DNA of 64,000 nucleotides, from contig JAQPZY010001569.1 of NCBI GenBank assembly GCA_029931535.1, forward strand, positions 1,583,001 through 1,647,000, read 5' to 3'. Both the position numbers and the translations under genes were made by a program. The notes beneath the pieces are model-generated. The model saw nothing but the letters and a program-made list of their open reading frames with translations. It was not told where the DNA came from and did not search any database. The stretch comes from Margaritifera margaritifera. Its lineage: Eukaryota > Mollusca > Bivalvia > Unionida > Margaritiferidae. Positions 41,891 to 55,125 of this stretch are shown in pieces. Every line of letters begins with the position of its first letter. Positions within the stretch are counted from its first letter, which is position 1.

Positions 41891-44800
41891 TGAACAGAAA
41901 GCAGTTAAACCTATCTACAGTTATGTTGATATATAATACAAAGGTATTTTCATGCACACAATTCCGTGACAACTATATGCCCTATGGATGTCGTGGAGGG
42001 GCATCAAATGGGCATGGTAAGAAGGAAACTCTTAAAGTCTCTGCTTTCTCCTGAAATTTATCGTGAGAACTACCATTTTACGTGTATGTTGCGTGTAACC
42101 TTCCAGACGTATATATAAAGCAATTAAAGCATAATTGTACAAAGTGATATCTCTCTCTCTTCTTTGAAAACGCCCATCACTTATTATTGATGTTCTTCAT
42201 TTATGCTATGCTGTCAATATACGTCTGCTTTAACATTTCTGAAGTGCAGCACACTCGAGTAAAATTAACATTTGAAGCACGATTGGCTGATGTTTTATGG
42301 AATATTTGTCCTATTCTTAGATCAGGATCATGTCGGCTTCACCAGTCTGTTCGTCCGTCTGTCAAGAATCAAATTATATGAGTCGATAAATTTGCAGACA
42401 TTGGGCGTGCGTTTGAATAGGCAACCCGTAATGTGCGTATGGCACGGGCTGCAAATTTAACGCAGAAAACCAACACCAAGAACTATATACGAGATTCGGT
42501 TGTATACTGGCAGGCCAGAGAGTAAATGTATTTCAAAATGAGGACTTTTGGAGCAGGTATATATCCTTCCTTTCATGATTTTAACTATTTGCACCAAATG
42601 CGTGTGGAATCAGTATGTATGAAGCATGCCATTCTCTAAATAGATCACACAATTTATACTGGCCACACAATCGGCCACATATTGTTTTTTTTAAAGTCAT
42701 TCTGCCTTAGGGGTCGACGGATTTCCATAGAACATTGCCATTCGATTTGCAAGCCCAAAGCCTGTCGTGCATGCTCATGATTAACACTGACGTCCAGTCT
42801 CGTTCAACAAGAATCTTGCGTGACTCTGAGAGATCTACGCCAGGCAAGACTCTGGTAAAGGTCTGCACCACAGATTGTTACCGATAGGTGTCGCTCGTCT
42901 TTCTGCATCACAGTTGCACGGTTTGCAAGATTTTCGTGCAAATACAAAAATATGTTCTATCGTTACAGGTTCTATTTACTAAATCGAAGATACAAACAAA
43001 CATTAAAAAGTTGTGCATATTTACACTCAAACTGAATTATCTGGGCATCTGATCTTAGGCCTAAAGCCCTTGCCCACTCGAACAGTAGGTATTGTTGTGC
43101 CTGCTTCATACGTGCTGGTGTAGACGAGATATCTCGTTCACATCGAGCATGCACCATGCCAGCACGCAACTAAACATTTCTCTGAAGTGAACTAGGCCCT
43201 AATGAATAGTAGAAGAATAAAATTGGTACTTTAGAAAAGAGGACGCGAGTGAAATACTGCACGAAACAATTTTTACTGTATTTCACATTTATGAAATCAA
43301 TCGAAATTAAAGATTGTTCTCTTCCTTCACGGTTATAATTGCATACAAATGTAAAGGTGTGTGCTAAGAATGAACCAACAGGAAATTCTGTTGAACGATA
43401 TATCTTGCCTGCTTCGCCTGTACAGTACATAATCCAAAAACTTGACATAGCCAGTTTTCCAAGAAAAGTAGTCATTACAACCACAATTTACTTTTTATGG
43501 GCGTTAGCATAAGTGACAAATGTGTATGCAAACATGAAATTACATGACCATAGATGCAACAGTGTCTAGAAAATTGAGCTACAAGCGATAAAGTGTGCCT
43601 AGCTTAATATGCCAAAGCAATTATGGTTGCTTGGATGTATCTAACTACAATATGAGAGAGACTGAGGCAGAGACAGAGAGACAGAGAAAAACAAAAAATG
43701 ACTTGCTATATCTATTGATTTAAAATTGCGGATCAAAACTGCTATACTCATATGCGGACTCATTACTGTGCATTAAAACTATTTCATCCCATCTGCAACT
43801 GCAGTAAATAGTATTTTATTACCACAGAAATTAACGTCAAAGCATCAAAATACATTCTCTCAAGGTCTATCGACTATTTGCATGCTCAGACTACATTTTG
43901 ATGCGTCAAGTGACCATATTACTCGCAGTCAAGCCCTAGTTTAGACGGGGAAACGGATACGTAGTCTAAACTTTACTTTCTTTAAACGAGATTTTCAGCC
44001 TTTTTATATTGAACACTATCTTAATTTCACGACTTTTTGACATTTTAAATCAAACAGAAAAAAAAGCAAATGCAAAGTAAAATTTATTAAAATTTATAGA
44101 GCAGTGTTTCTTAAAGTGCCGGTCCTAATTTTAGCTGCTAACATTAATAACGAAAATTTCCACAAATCTGTTTTGAGCTGACCCTATAAAGTGTCCGATG
44201 TATTTGCGCAGACACTAAAACATCCATGTCTCACTTAAGAAGGATGTCCATGGGAGCAAATAAGATCAATCTATTTGATGCAAAATCATTATTAGTTTCC
44301 TTTTAGAGTATGCATTTTGCCTTAAAACTGCTGCTTTCTGCGTTTCCGCGATCCCACGCCCTCCCCATGAATGCACAGGAAGCAAAAGAGATTCTTGTCG
44401 TGTACACATCTTTTTACAATCGGAATATTGCTCGGCCCTGTTCTTCAAGTCGAGAAATAACGTCGGATATAGTTGTACGAATACACATAAATTTGATGGG
44501 TTTTTGGTGATTCGCCTCCGGCGGAGTGCACCACATATGTTGCAACAGAAAAGGCCGACAATGTTCCTATTGTGACTTTGTCTCCTTACGCCGCCATATT
44601 GTGTCATGGAAACCAAAGTAGTTCCGAATATAGTTCTCAATGGCGGCGAATTATATCCGATATTACTTATTCTACTTGGCGGAAAAGGCCAATGATTTTC
44701 CGAGTGTGCTTTTGTTTTAGTGAGTAAGAGCCTAGTACACCATTCTCCTATTATAACATATTTGTGTCTTTGCATCAAGCTGAGAAAGACAATCTAATAT

Positions 44801-45784
44801 TGTCAGGCACACCATTTCATTGACATCGTACGTGTCGGGTACACCATTCTGGCATTATGGTAAACCTTTCTTCATGAAGCTGAGAAAGACAGTCCTACAA
44901 GGAAGTACAATTTTACTTCAAAACATAAAAACAGCCCCAAAACATCGTATGAATAAAAAAAGATAATAATAATCTAATAGAGAGGACGCTCTTGTGTCCT
45001 CTAATAGTGAATGTAGTCTGTCGAACGTTCAGTGACTTTACCAGATTTTTTTAAGCCTCGTTTTGACCGGTTACAGGAAATCATTTAATTTGAGTTAATT
45101 ATATTGTAGCATATCATGACATTAGTACCAATAGTGTCTGATTAAGTTTTTAATTTATCATCATTGCCTCTTGCCTTTGACACCGGAAACAATAATTTTT
45201 ACCTATCAAATCAACGTTCCTAATTGTGATCCATGCATGCAACTTACTTAGACTTTCTAATTTTTGTTCATTAATGTTATTGCCTTAGTGATGAGTTGAC
45301 GCTTTATAAATCCTGTGCATATCTTTACATCTTAATGCTAATTTTATTTGTAATTTATTGCAAGTCAGCTGCCTAGAGTGGGATAATATAAATATGAGTT
45401 AAATGAAAATGCATGATGAATTGTCACAACTGACAATTATTTTGTACAGCTAAACATATAGGTTAAAAGGTTATGCGTACTTTATGCTAATTAGTTGGAA
45501 AAAGATCAAACAGACATAATATGCTTGATGTAGTAACTATTTAGCATGAATATAAATATTCAATATTAGACGTTATACATGTAGAGTAATTTCTATATTT
45601 ATTTTCAACCATTTGCATTCCTTTTAATCTGCTTTTATTTATCTACACATTTTCTTTACATACCTTTATATCAATCAATTAACCTATATAGATAAACCTA
45701 ACTATATATTGTATTATATATCTATTCTTCCATACCTCCATCAATCCCTCTGTCTATTCCCCTCAATATCTGTCACACTCGGTC
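41891..45784. other. Spacer, no gene supported
   Basis: A 170-codon minus-strand frame at 44,266-44,778 is the longest non-repeat frame here, but it reads as low-conservation text with no domain. It overlaps a short palindromic patch (CGCCGCCAT near 44,589 and ATGGCGGCG near 44,641) that looks more like a MITE fragment than an exon. A GA-rich patch lies at 43,660-43,690. Confidence 0.45.
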
Positions 45785-45814
45785 TCTCTCTTTCTCTCTC
45801 TCTTTCTCTCTTTC

Positions 45815-45862
<48 letters not shown>
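45785..45862. repeat. (CT)n-(GT)n compound microsatellite
   Basis: A CT-rich run with TTTC interruptions passes into about 44 bp of uninterrupted GT. Confidence 0.95.
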
Positions 45863-45868
<6 letters not shown>

Positions 45869-47417
45869 ACACTGATAAACAACAGTGCAAAACTAGTGTG
45901 AGACCAGCCCAAGCGCTTTCGGAATCTACCTATTCGTTTCTGAAGGGCACAATGCTACAAAGGACGAGTTACACAGACGTGACAAAAACAAAACAAATAA
46001 AAGAACGTAATTAGTTTACACAATCTATTTGACGTATGGCTGTATATATTTACAGAAACGACACAGTTAGAACAAAGGAATCTAATCTGCATGGACGAAC
46101 ATGTGTATGTGTATAGGTTTATACGTCCGCTCCTGCGTTTCTATTCTTATCCACGGAAAGTTAGTCAATACGTATGGTTGTCTTTGACCTCGATATCCTG
46201 CTATAGAGCTTCTGCAAGAAAAATTTAATTTCTCAGAGAGTTACTTTATTCTGAGAAATTTGAAAAATAAACAAAAATATACGTAATTAATGTAAGACAG
46301 AGTTTTCTGGAATGACATTCAATCTATTTCCGTCAGTATTTAATAGTTACCGATCCTTCTTACGTTCTTCTGGCTCTATGTACATTACATAATGTCACAG
46401 GTGTGCAAACTGTTGAGTTCTAAATAAACAGATGTAACAGGTGTTTTGCTGCACCGAAGGCAAATTATATGAAGCCTGGACTTCAAACCGGTACCAATGT
46501 TGTATCCTTTGCATTGTTGGGCTGACTTACCAGAATCAAACTTTTACCTCGTCTTTTTATAGCGCAGTTTGCCAACTTATTTGTTATGCTAGTAAATTAG
46601 TTTTGAACGTGCGGGATACCAACAGGTACCGAGTTTGACTGAAACAAAATTGTACAACCCGCCCCCATAATTCGTTCAGTTTATCTTATTTTGATGTAGG
46701 ATTGTCTCTTTACTCCATTCCATACGCTATGACAATGACCACATTTGTCTAAGATTTGTTTTGTTTGTTTTTTTAAGCGAGAGAAAACTATTCGTTTACT
46801 TTTTAACCATCTACCTACTTAGCAAATGATCTAGTAGTGTTCCATTTTACTATAAGCATCTCGATGACTATATATACTTTAATATAGTCAATCTAAGAGG
46901 TCTTGCTTGATTGCTACATATCTCTGTGAAAGAGATCTGCGATTTTCATTTTTATTTCGACCAAAAAGCATTCCTCTCTTTTAACTGAATTTTTTGTATC
47001 TTTTTCATTTTTGGAAGAAAAAAAAAAAGAATGGTAATGTCTTTGATCTCAGATTCTGAATTTGATTGTGAAACTAATACCTATATTATCAGTTAAAGAA
47101 TGCTGCCTAGCAACAGATTGGTAAGTACATCGGCTAAATGTTACGACTGCCAAAAATGCGAACGGCACTTATAGTGTCACCCTTGTCCGTCCGTCCGTCC
47201 TCCTGTCCGATTAAGTTTAGCATATAGATGACATTCTTAGTCATTGTTGGTCGCACAATTTTGTGCCTGGTAAGTATAATAGTCACTACAGTTAAGTGTT
47301 GCGTTTAGTTCATATTTCATTTTATCGGGCATTGACATCCGCAGGGTCATGCACTTTTGTGTAACCTACATTGCACGCAATATTTGGTTAATTTTACGTT
47401 TAGGTCAGTTTCTCGGG
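45863..47417. other. AT-rich spacer, nothing recognised
   Basis: A short GTCCGTCCGTCC run at 47,188-47,200 is of the kind that begins many mollusc dispersed repeats. No gene was seen. Confidence 0.45.
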
Positions 47418-49034
47418 TATTATCGATTGCAGATTTGTGTAATATAGTGTGTGGATGTATTTAGTATTATCGATTGCAGATTTGTGTAATATAGTGTGTG
47501 CATGCATTTAGTATTATCGACTGAAGATTTGTGTAATATAGTGTGTGGATGTATTTAGTATTATCGACTGCAGATTTGTGTAATATAGTGTGTGGATGTA
47601 TTTAGTATTATCGATTGCAGATTTGTGTAATATAGTGTGTGGATGTATTTAGTATTATCGACTGCAGATTTGTGTAATATAGTGTGTGGATGTATTTAGT
47701 ATTATCGATTGCAGATTTGTGTAATATAGTGTGTGGATGTATTTAGTATTATCGATTGCAGATTTGTGTAATATAGTGTGTGCATGCATTTAGTATTATC
47801 GACTGAAGATTTGTGTAATATAGTGTGTGGATGTATTTAGTATTATCGACTGCAGATTTGTGTAATATAGTGTGTGGATGTATTTAGTATTATCGATTGC
47901 AGATTTGTGTAATATAGTGTGTGGATGTATTTAGTATTATCGACTGCAGATTTGTGTAATATAGTGTGTGGATGTATTTAGTATTATCGATTGCAGATTT
48001 GTGTAATATAGTGTGTGGATGCATTTAGTATTATCGACTGAAGATTTGTGTAATATAGTGTGTGCATGCATTTAGTATTATCGACTGCAGATTTGTGTAA
48101 TATAGTGTGTGCATGCATTTAGTATTATCGATTGCAGATTTGTGTAATATAGTGTGTGCATGCATTTAGTATTATCGACTGAAGATTTGTGTAATATAGT
48201 GTGTGGATGGATTTAGTATTATCGACTGCAGATTTGTGTAATATAGTGCGTGCATGCATTTAGTATAGTGTGTGCATGCATTTAGTATTATCGACTGCAG
48301 ATTTGTGTAATATAGTGTGTGCATGCATTTAGTATTATCGACTGAAGATTTGTGTAATATAGTGTGTGCATGCATTTAGTATTATCGACTGCAGATTTGT
48401 GTAATATAGTGTGTTGATGGATTTAGTATTATCTACTGCAGATTTGTGTAATATAGTGTGTGCATGCATTTAGTATTATCGACTGCAGATTTGTGTAATA
48501 TAGTGTGTGCATACATTTAGTATTATCGACTGCAGATTTGTGTAATATAGTGTGTGGATGGATTTAGTATTATCGACTGCAGATTTGTGTAATATAGTGC
48601 GTGCATGTATTTAGTATAGTGTGTGCATGCATTTAGTATTATCGACTGCAGATTTGTGTAATATAGTGTGTGGATGGATTTAGTATTATCGACTGCAGAT
48701 TTGTGTAATATAGTGTGTGGATGGATTTAGTATTATCGACTGCAGATTTGTGTAATATAGTGCGTGCATGCATTTAGTATAGTGTGTGCATGCATTTAGT
48801 ATTATCGACTGCAGATTTGTGTAATATAGTGTGTGGATGGATTTAGTATTATCGACTGCAGATTTGTGTAATATAGTGTGTGGATGGATTTAGTATTATC
48901 GACTGCAGATTTGTGTAATATAGTGTGTTGATGGATTTAGTATTATCTACTGCAGATTTGTGTAATATAGTGTGTGCATGCATTTAGTATTATCGACTGA
49001 AGATTTGTGTAATATAGTGTGTGCATGTATTTAG
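47418..49034. repeat. 47-bp minisatellite with higher-order structure, about 34 units
   Basis: The unit contains TATTATCGACTGCAGATTTG, TGTAATATAGTGTGTG and a GATGTATTTAG or CATGCATTTAG end. Three variable positions (CGATTGCAG, CGACTGCAG or CGACTGAAG; GGATGTA, GCATGCA or GGATGGA) follow a repeating order. The first six units are repeated as a block by the next six (about 282 bp). The right half uses a different block that includes a shorter unit with GTGCGTGCATGC. Confidence 0.95.
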
Positions 49035-49309
49035 GTGATTACTAAACCGTTCAACCCAATTTAGATCACTGTGGCAGGGAATTCGTATTCCATGAATACA
49101 TTTCTAGGTTAAAATCTATAAAGTCAAGATTTTCCCGCTTTTACCTGGCAGCTCTAACATATATCATGGAACGTTCCATATCTATGGATTTATTCTTGGT
49201 TTGCAATGTGCTGTATAATGCATCATCTCATTTTTAAAAAAGGCCACACAATATGCAAACTGAAGCGGTATAAACTGTTCAGATATTTACTTAGGTAGTC
49301 AGCAAGATA

Positions 49310-49490
49310 AATAGATATCGCATACAGTATATATATAATAGATAGATATCGCATACAGTATGTATATATAATAGATAGATATCGCATACAGTATGTATAT
49401 ATAATAGCTATATATATAATAGATAGATATCGCATACAGTATATATATAATAGATAGATATCGCATACAGTATATATATATAATAGCTAT
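49310..49490. repeat. ~31-36-bp tandem repeat, 5-6 copies
   Basis: The unit combines ATAGATAGATATCGCATACA with GTATATATATA. It alternates between GTATATATATAAT and GTATGTATATATAAT forms and includes two TAGCTATATAT breaks. Confidence 0.9.
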
Positions 49491-51240
49491 ATATTATTTT
49501 GTGTCAAGTATGAATGTTGTATGGATTCTGTTGCATTTTACTTTTAGCAATGACCCAGTAATCCTCTTCAAAGAAAGAAAAAGATACCTTTTTAACATGC
49601 TTGTGTTCACAATTACAGCATGGTCGAGGTGATGTGTCACTTATAAAAACTGTCATACCTGTCCAAATGGCTAGATAAAGCCCATCATTACTCGCACGGC
49701 GCTTTATTTCCTTCTACCGTACTCTTCCTATGATAAAACCGTTGCAATTGATTAAGAGCAATAACTAATTAAATCGAATCTGGCTAGTTGTATAAATCAT
49801 CTGATTTCGTATTTTCAAGACTTTTTGAGCGCCACAATGAACTTCAAGCTTAAAATGCCAGTATTAAATAAGATACCTAGATATATTTAGGAAAGTGACC
49901 TTTAGCAGTGCTGGCGAGGGACCTACAGGAAAGTCCTGAAATTCTAAATTAACTCAAATTAAAGTTACAGCTGTCAAAGTTTTCAAACCTTTAGCTTGAC
50001 TCTTAGTTTTGTGCTCAATTTTATTTCGAGAATACAGGGTCTGGATTTATTTATTTATTTTCGAGCATAATGGAAGCGATGTCTCAGAGTAGTGGTAAAC
50101 TTGTTATGGATGAAAGTAGACAATTCATACAAGCGTGTAAAATAGTTCAGTAAAATTCTGTAAACGAATAATGGTACAATTTAAACGTGTCGGAGGAAAA
50201 ACCTGATGTGGGCCTTGGTATGTAAGATCGATGTAGGCCTGTGTATGTATGATAGGCTCTCAATAAGCCCGGATATGTAGAATAGGCCCAATGCATCATC
50301 CTGTACGTTCGTAAGAGGCGAGTAATGGAGGCAACCTGTTTACGATGTGATGCGTCCTGCAATGTTCCCTGAGGTCTTCGACTTTTTTAAGGTGTGATTT
50401 TTGTGAAGAGAAATTTTGACTTTATGTTTAAAGGATTTTACATTTTTACCTTTATCGTTTTGTTTTGTATGCCATAGTGCATATTTACTTTTGACTGGAG
50501 GGATTTGTCTTTGTGGAGATTTGGCAAAGTGTTTGCCTTTAATATTTTTGTTACCTAGTGTTTGTTCGGCACTGTTTAGCCAGGATTGTGGTTATGTATC
50601 TATAGGGAGCGTTTGCCTCCTGTTAGCGGCTTGCGCATGCGCTAATTGCTAGCCATGTTAGCGGTGAAAAAAGTATATTTTATATAGGGTGTAGATAAAA
50701 GAAAAAATATCATTTTTTGCTATTCAAGTTAATATCTAATCATCAACTTTTTACCTGATATTCCCAAGAAGTTCATTATTTTAACTTTCTTTCTATAATT
50801 CTGTCATCATTTTAGGAAAATATATTCTTGCTTGCATTTTTCTTCAAAATTGACTACTCGTGGTTGCAATATATTATGCACATTTAGAAGTCAAAATGGA
50901 AAAAAATATCAATTTATAACCCGTGTTAAGCATACTCTACATCGACTTCCCAATTTGTATTCCGGATACTTTCGTATTATATGCTAAAAATTCTTTTCAT
51001 CTATACAAGTTTTAAAAATATGAATTCATATTTTTGCTTCCAAATTCGTGTACAACTTATGATATCGTGCAGATTTTGCTGAGCTTCCGTCACACACCAT
51101 CGCTTAATGATTTGGGGAGGACTCAGTATACTTAATATGCCACTTCATAGTTACGGTTTATATCTTATAATCCGCTGAAATAGTACAATTATTCTGATTG
51201 AAAGGAAACCAACACATAATTCAACTTTTATCATTTTTAT
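49491..51240. other. AT-rich spacer, nothing recognised
   Basis: At 50,205-50,285 the words GTAGGCCTGTGTATG, ATAGGCTCTCAATAAGCCC and AGAATAGGCCC form a weak imperfect repeat. No gene was supported. Confidence 0.45.
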
Positions 51241-51330
51241 CATATATATATATATACATACATATATACATACATACATACATACATACATACATACATA
51301 CATACATACATACATACATACATACATACA

Positions 51331-51360
<30 letters not shown>
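51241..51360. repeat. (TACA)n microsatellite
   Basis: A short TA run passes into about 100 bp of TACA tetranucleotides. The open frames on both strands here (repeats of YVCM and HTYI type) come from the tetranucleotide. Confidence 0.96.
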
Positions 51361-51361
<1 letters not shown>

Positions 51362-51606
51362 GTTGCCCAAAAATAAGCTGCATTATTCTTTTCTTCAAGT
51401 TTTAATTATTTAATTACATAATCTACCACGTTCTGTGTCATGAGTTTACAAAATTTAAATCAACGAATAAAGAAATGTTGATGCCATTTTTTTAAATTTA
51501 TTTATTTATTAAAACACAGAGACAGTCAAACAGTCAAGTTCTTTTAAGATATTTCTCAATTACAGTTTTGAAGAATAATTGTCTTATATTTTTTCTATAA
51601 ATTTTT

Positions 51607-52630
51607 ATTTAGGCAGAACAGTCAGCTTTTAGTCATACAGTCAGCACAGTCAGCTTTTAGTCATACAGTCAGCACAGTCAGCTTTTAGTTATACAGTCAG
51701 CACAGTCGGCTTTTAGTCATACAGTCAGAACAGTCGGCTTTTAGTTATACAGTCAGCACAGTCAGCTTTTAGTTATACAGTCAGCACAGTCAGCTTTTAG
51801 TTATACAGTCAGTACAGTCAGCTTTTAGTCATCAAGTCAACACAGTCAGCTTTTAGTCATACAGTCAGTACATTCAGCTTTTAGTTATACAGTCAGTACA
51901 GTCGGCTTTTAGTTATATAGTTAGAACATTCAGCTTTTAGTTATACAGTCAGCACAGTCAGCTGTTAATCATACAGTCAGCACAGTCGGTTTTTAGTCAT
52001 CAAGTCAGCACAGTCAGATTTTAGTTATACAGTCAGTACAGTCAGATTTTAGTTATACAGTCAGTACAGTCAGCTTTTAGTCATCAAGTCAGCACAGTCA
52101 GCTTTTAGTCATCAAGTCAGCACAGTCAGCTTTTAGTTATACAGTCAGCACAGTCAGCTTTTAGTCATCAAGTCAGCACAGTCAGCTTTTAGTCATACGG
52201 CATACGGGCAGCACTGTCGACTTTTAGTCATACAGGCAACACAGTCGGCTTTTATTCATACAGTCAGCACAATCAGCTTTTAGACATACAGTCAGCACAG
52301 TCGGCTTTTGGTCATACAGGCAGCACAGTCGACTTTTAATAATACAGGACAGCACAGTCGGTTTTTAATCATACATACATCAAGTAGTCTTTTAATCATG
52401 CAGACAGCACAGTCGTCTTTAGTCATACTGACAACACAGAGGTTTTTAGTCATACAGGCACCACAGTCGATTTTTAGTGATACAGGCATCACAGTCGTCT
52501 TTTAGTCATGCAGACAGCACAGTCGTCTTTTAGTCATGCAGACAGCACAGTCGGCTTTTATTCATACAGACAGCACAGTCGGCTTTTAGTCATACAGACA
52601 GCACAGTGGACTTGTAATCATACAGGAAGC
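51607..52630. repeat. 28-bp minisatellite, about 36 copies
   Basis: The unit contains ACAGTCAGCACAGTCAGC and TTTTAGTTAT. TCATACAG and TCATCAAG variants alternate. Units toward the right edge are more diverged (CAGGCAGCACAGTCGAC, TCATGCAGACAGC), so the array has a younger left part and an older right part. Confidence 0.95.
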
Positions 52631-52734
52631 CTAATGTGACATTTTAAAACACACTTGAGCTAAACCTTTTGAGTAATACAGTGTACATGGTTTATGCTGA
52701 TTTATTTTTTACACATTGGGTCTTTCTTTCGTGT

Positions 52735-52736
52735 AC

Positions 52737-52771
<35 letters not shown>
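52735..52771. repeat. (TTTA)n microsatellite
   Basis: About nine TTTA tetranucleotides. A shorter run of the same motif lies at 52,856-52,878. Confidence 0.9.
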
Positions 52772-53446
52772 GTGAACAAAAACTTGAAACTTCTTGTTTT
52801 CTACGTATGAATTTAGATCTTTATGTATGTTTGACTTGTAACGGTTTCTATTTTTATTTACCTATTTATTTATTTATTTGCAAAATGTTTATCTAATAAT
52901 CAGTTTCAGTGACTTTGCTGATCTACTCAATAGTTTTAACAAAGAAATAGAAACATGATGTATTTGTTAATTTCAGTATTTTGTGAATCTTTATTGGATA
53001 ATCGCTGATATCGGCTGACCTTAATCATTTTATAGATACCAGATTATTACCAAAGAAACATTTGCATGAAGAGAAAGAATAATACTAGAGATGTGAATAG
53101 AGATCACAGTAACCAAATTCGCTACAATTAAATACGTGTACTTATACATGGAAGTAATATAGCGCCATATGTAGAAGAATATCCTTGAAAGACACATTTA
53201 TACATGAGACTGAAATTGGCTCCGGGTCCATCCTTATCCCAAGGAACTTATCCCCTGGGTCATAGCTTGAAAACTACTCAGATCCCCACCCTACAACTAT
53301 GTACATACTTGCAGGGCATGAAATGAGAAATGTACATACGCAACTGACATTTGCCCTTGGGGCAGTCCATACCAATAGGGACCTAAACACGAGTCTCTTC
53401 AGGTTTTAAGGTAAAACGGGGAAGCGCAAGGACAAATGTTTTACAA

Positions 53447-53616
53447 AGTTTATTTCTCACAGCAACACAAGTAGATTATTTAGTGTCAAGATAATTGGAG
53501 TAAAGTGCTTTGCCCAAGGACACACCACAATAGCCGATCCAGGCTGATCCGACAATATTTGAATCCGCACCCTTTCGGTCGCGAGTCCAGCACGCTAAAC
53601 ACTGAGCCACCGCTCT
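53447..53616 (-). repeat. tRNA-derived SINE
   Basis: On the minus strand the head reads GCGGTGGCTCAGTGTTTAGC then GTGCTGGACTCGCGACCGAA, with a tRNA-like box A (GGCTCAGTGTTTAG). A decayed box B (GGATTCAAAT) follows at tRNA-like spacing. The body contains GGTGTGTCCTTGGGCAAAGC followed by ACTTTA, a conserved SINE body segment seen in many aquatic invertebrates (established knowledge, family name not assigned). It would be transcribed by Pol III and mobilised by a LINE. Decay of box B suggests it is inactive. Confidence 0.85.
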
Positions 53617-54712
53617 TTACAAAGACAGAATTCTAGTCCTTTTTTTACATCGAACTAAGCTTCAAGTATCCATTTTTTAAATATCACTGAAGCACAACGA
53701 TAGTACAAGAGATCCCCTTTTTTTGTCCAGTCCTCCGTTTATTTATCTAGAAATGGTTAGTCAAAGGTATGGACAGGTGAACGGACGGACACGCACACGG
53801 ACGCCAAAGTGATTGCTATGTCGAGCTTCCTCCAAAGAGGGATCGACAAATGTTAGAACAGATATCATTATCGTTCTATCGATTGGTGTAGAGAGTATAT
53901 GTGGACTGTTACTATTCGTGCCATATCTATAACAAACAGGATGAAGTTTAGTGTTGTGTTTTCTGACATGAAGACAATATTAAATATGTGCATCATCCCC
54001 TATGTAAGAAGACTTTCAAAAGTAAAATATTCTCTTTATGAACTCGAAATCTGCATCAGCAGCAATGCATCGGACTTTTGTCAATTGTATTCTATTTTTT
54101 AACAATACAAAGTTTGTTTCTTTTGTAAACATCTCATTTGAAATATTGCACTCTGCCAGACTGTACCTTTTTATATGCAAATTTTCTGCACTCTTATAAT
54201 TTACACAACGCCTTATTTATAGGAATAAAATTGTATTAGATATTACATGTCAATGTTACTTTTCTATGATTTTATAAAAAATGTTATTATATCTATGTAT
54301 TGCCGATTATATATGAGTTAGAAATCAAATACGTTTCCACAATAAGTTTACAGCAATAACAACAACAACAAAAATCCTAATTATTGTACTTGGACTTATT
54401 GCAAGTTTGCATTCATTCGGCTCTTATTTTGGACATCTTTAACATTTTGTTCAAACAGTTACTGCCCAAGCCGAGTTTTTCTTCACTGCAATCAAAGTAC
54501 ATCCCTTTCTTTAAACCTATTTCGAATTTTTCAGATATTTTACTGGTACGTTGAATTTTTTAAAGGAAATTTTCGGAATAATTGACAGACGGGATTCTTT
54601 GGGCTCAGTTCCCAGCAACAGTGAGGTTTGTATACCCAACTTAAAAACAAATAGATACATTGGCTTAATGGAGTAGCTTAATTACAATGTACAGCTCAAG
54701 ACGAAATGATGC
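53617..54712. other. Spacer with a dispersed-repeat trace
   Basis: GGACGGACACGCACACGGAC, GCCAAAGTGATTGCTATGTC and GAGCTTCCTCC at 53,780-53,835 resemble the ending of a common invertebrate dispersed repeat. A related trace (GGACACACCAAAGTGATTGA) lies at 57,462-57,490. No gene was seen. Confidence 0.45.
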
Positions 54713-55125
54713 GAACAATCAATGTCTGATGCAGTCAAATATGGAACAATCAATGTCTGATGCAGTCAAATATGGAACAAAAAATGTTTGATGCAGTCAA
54801 ATATGGAACAATCAATGTCTGATTCAGTCAAATATGGAATTATCAATGTCTGATGCAGTCAAATGTGTGATGCAGTCAAATATGGAACAATCAATGTCTG
54901 ATGTAGTCAAATATGGAACAATCAATGTCTAATGCAGTCAAATATGGAACAGTCAATGTCTAATGCAGTCAAATATGGAACAATCAATGTCTGATTCAGT
55001 CAAATCTGGAACAATTAATGTCTAATGCAGTCAAATGTCTGATGCAGTCAAATATGGAACAATCAATGTCTGATGCAGTCAAATATGGAACAATCAATGT
55101 CTGATGCAGTCAAATATGGAAGTGC
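54713..55125. repeat. 31-bp minisatellite, about 13 copies
   Basis: The unit is CAATCAATGTCTGATGCAGT followed by CAAATATGGAA. Two units are shortened to CAAATGTGTGATGCAGT-type fusions near 54,862 and 55,030. The second shortened stretch repeats the first with a few differences, which points to block duplication. Confidence 0.94.

Noticed and set aside
44266..44778. 170-codon minus-strand frame as a host gene
   Set aside because: No domain, no homology recalled, overlaps a palindromic patch, and has no conserved-looking composition. Kept only as a low-interest note.
47418..49034. CRISPR-like array (regular repeats)
   Set aside because: Repeats are directly contiguous without unique spacers, and the context is a eukaryotic genome. 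It is a minisatellite.
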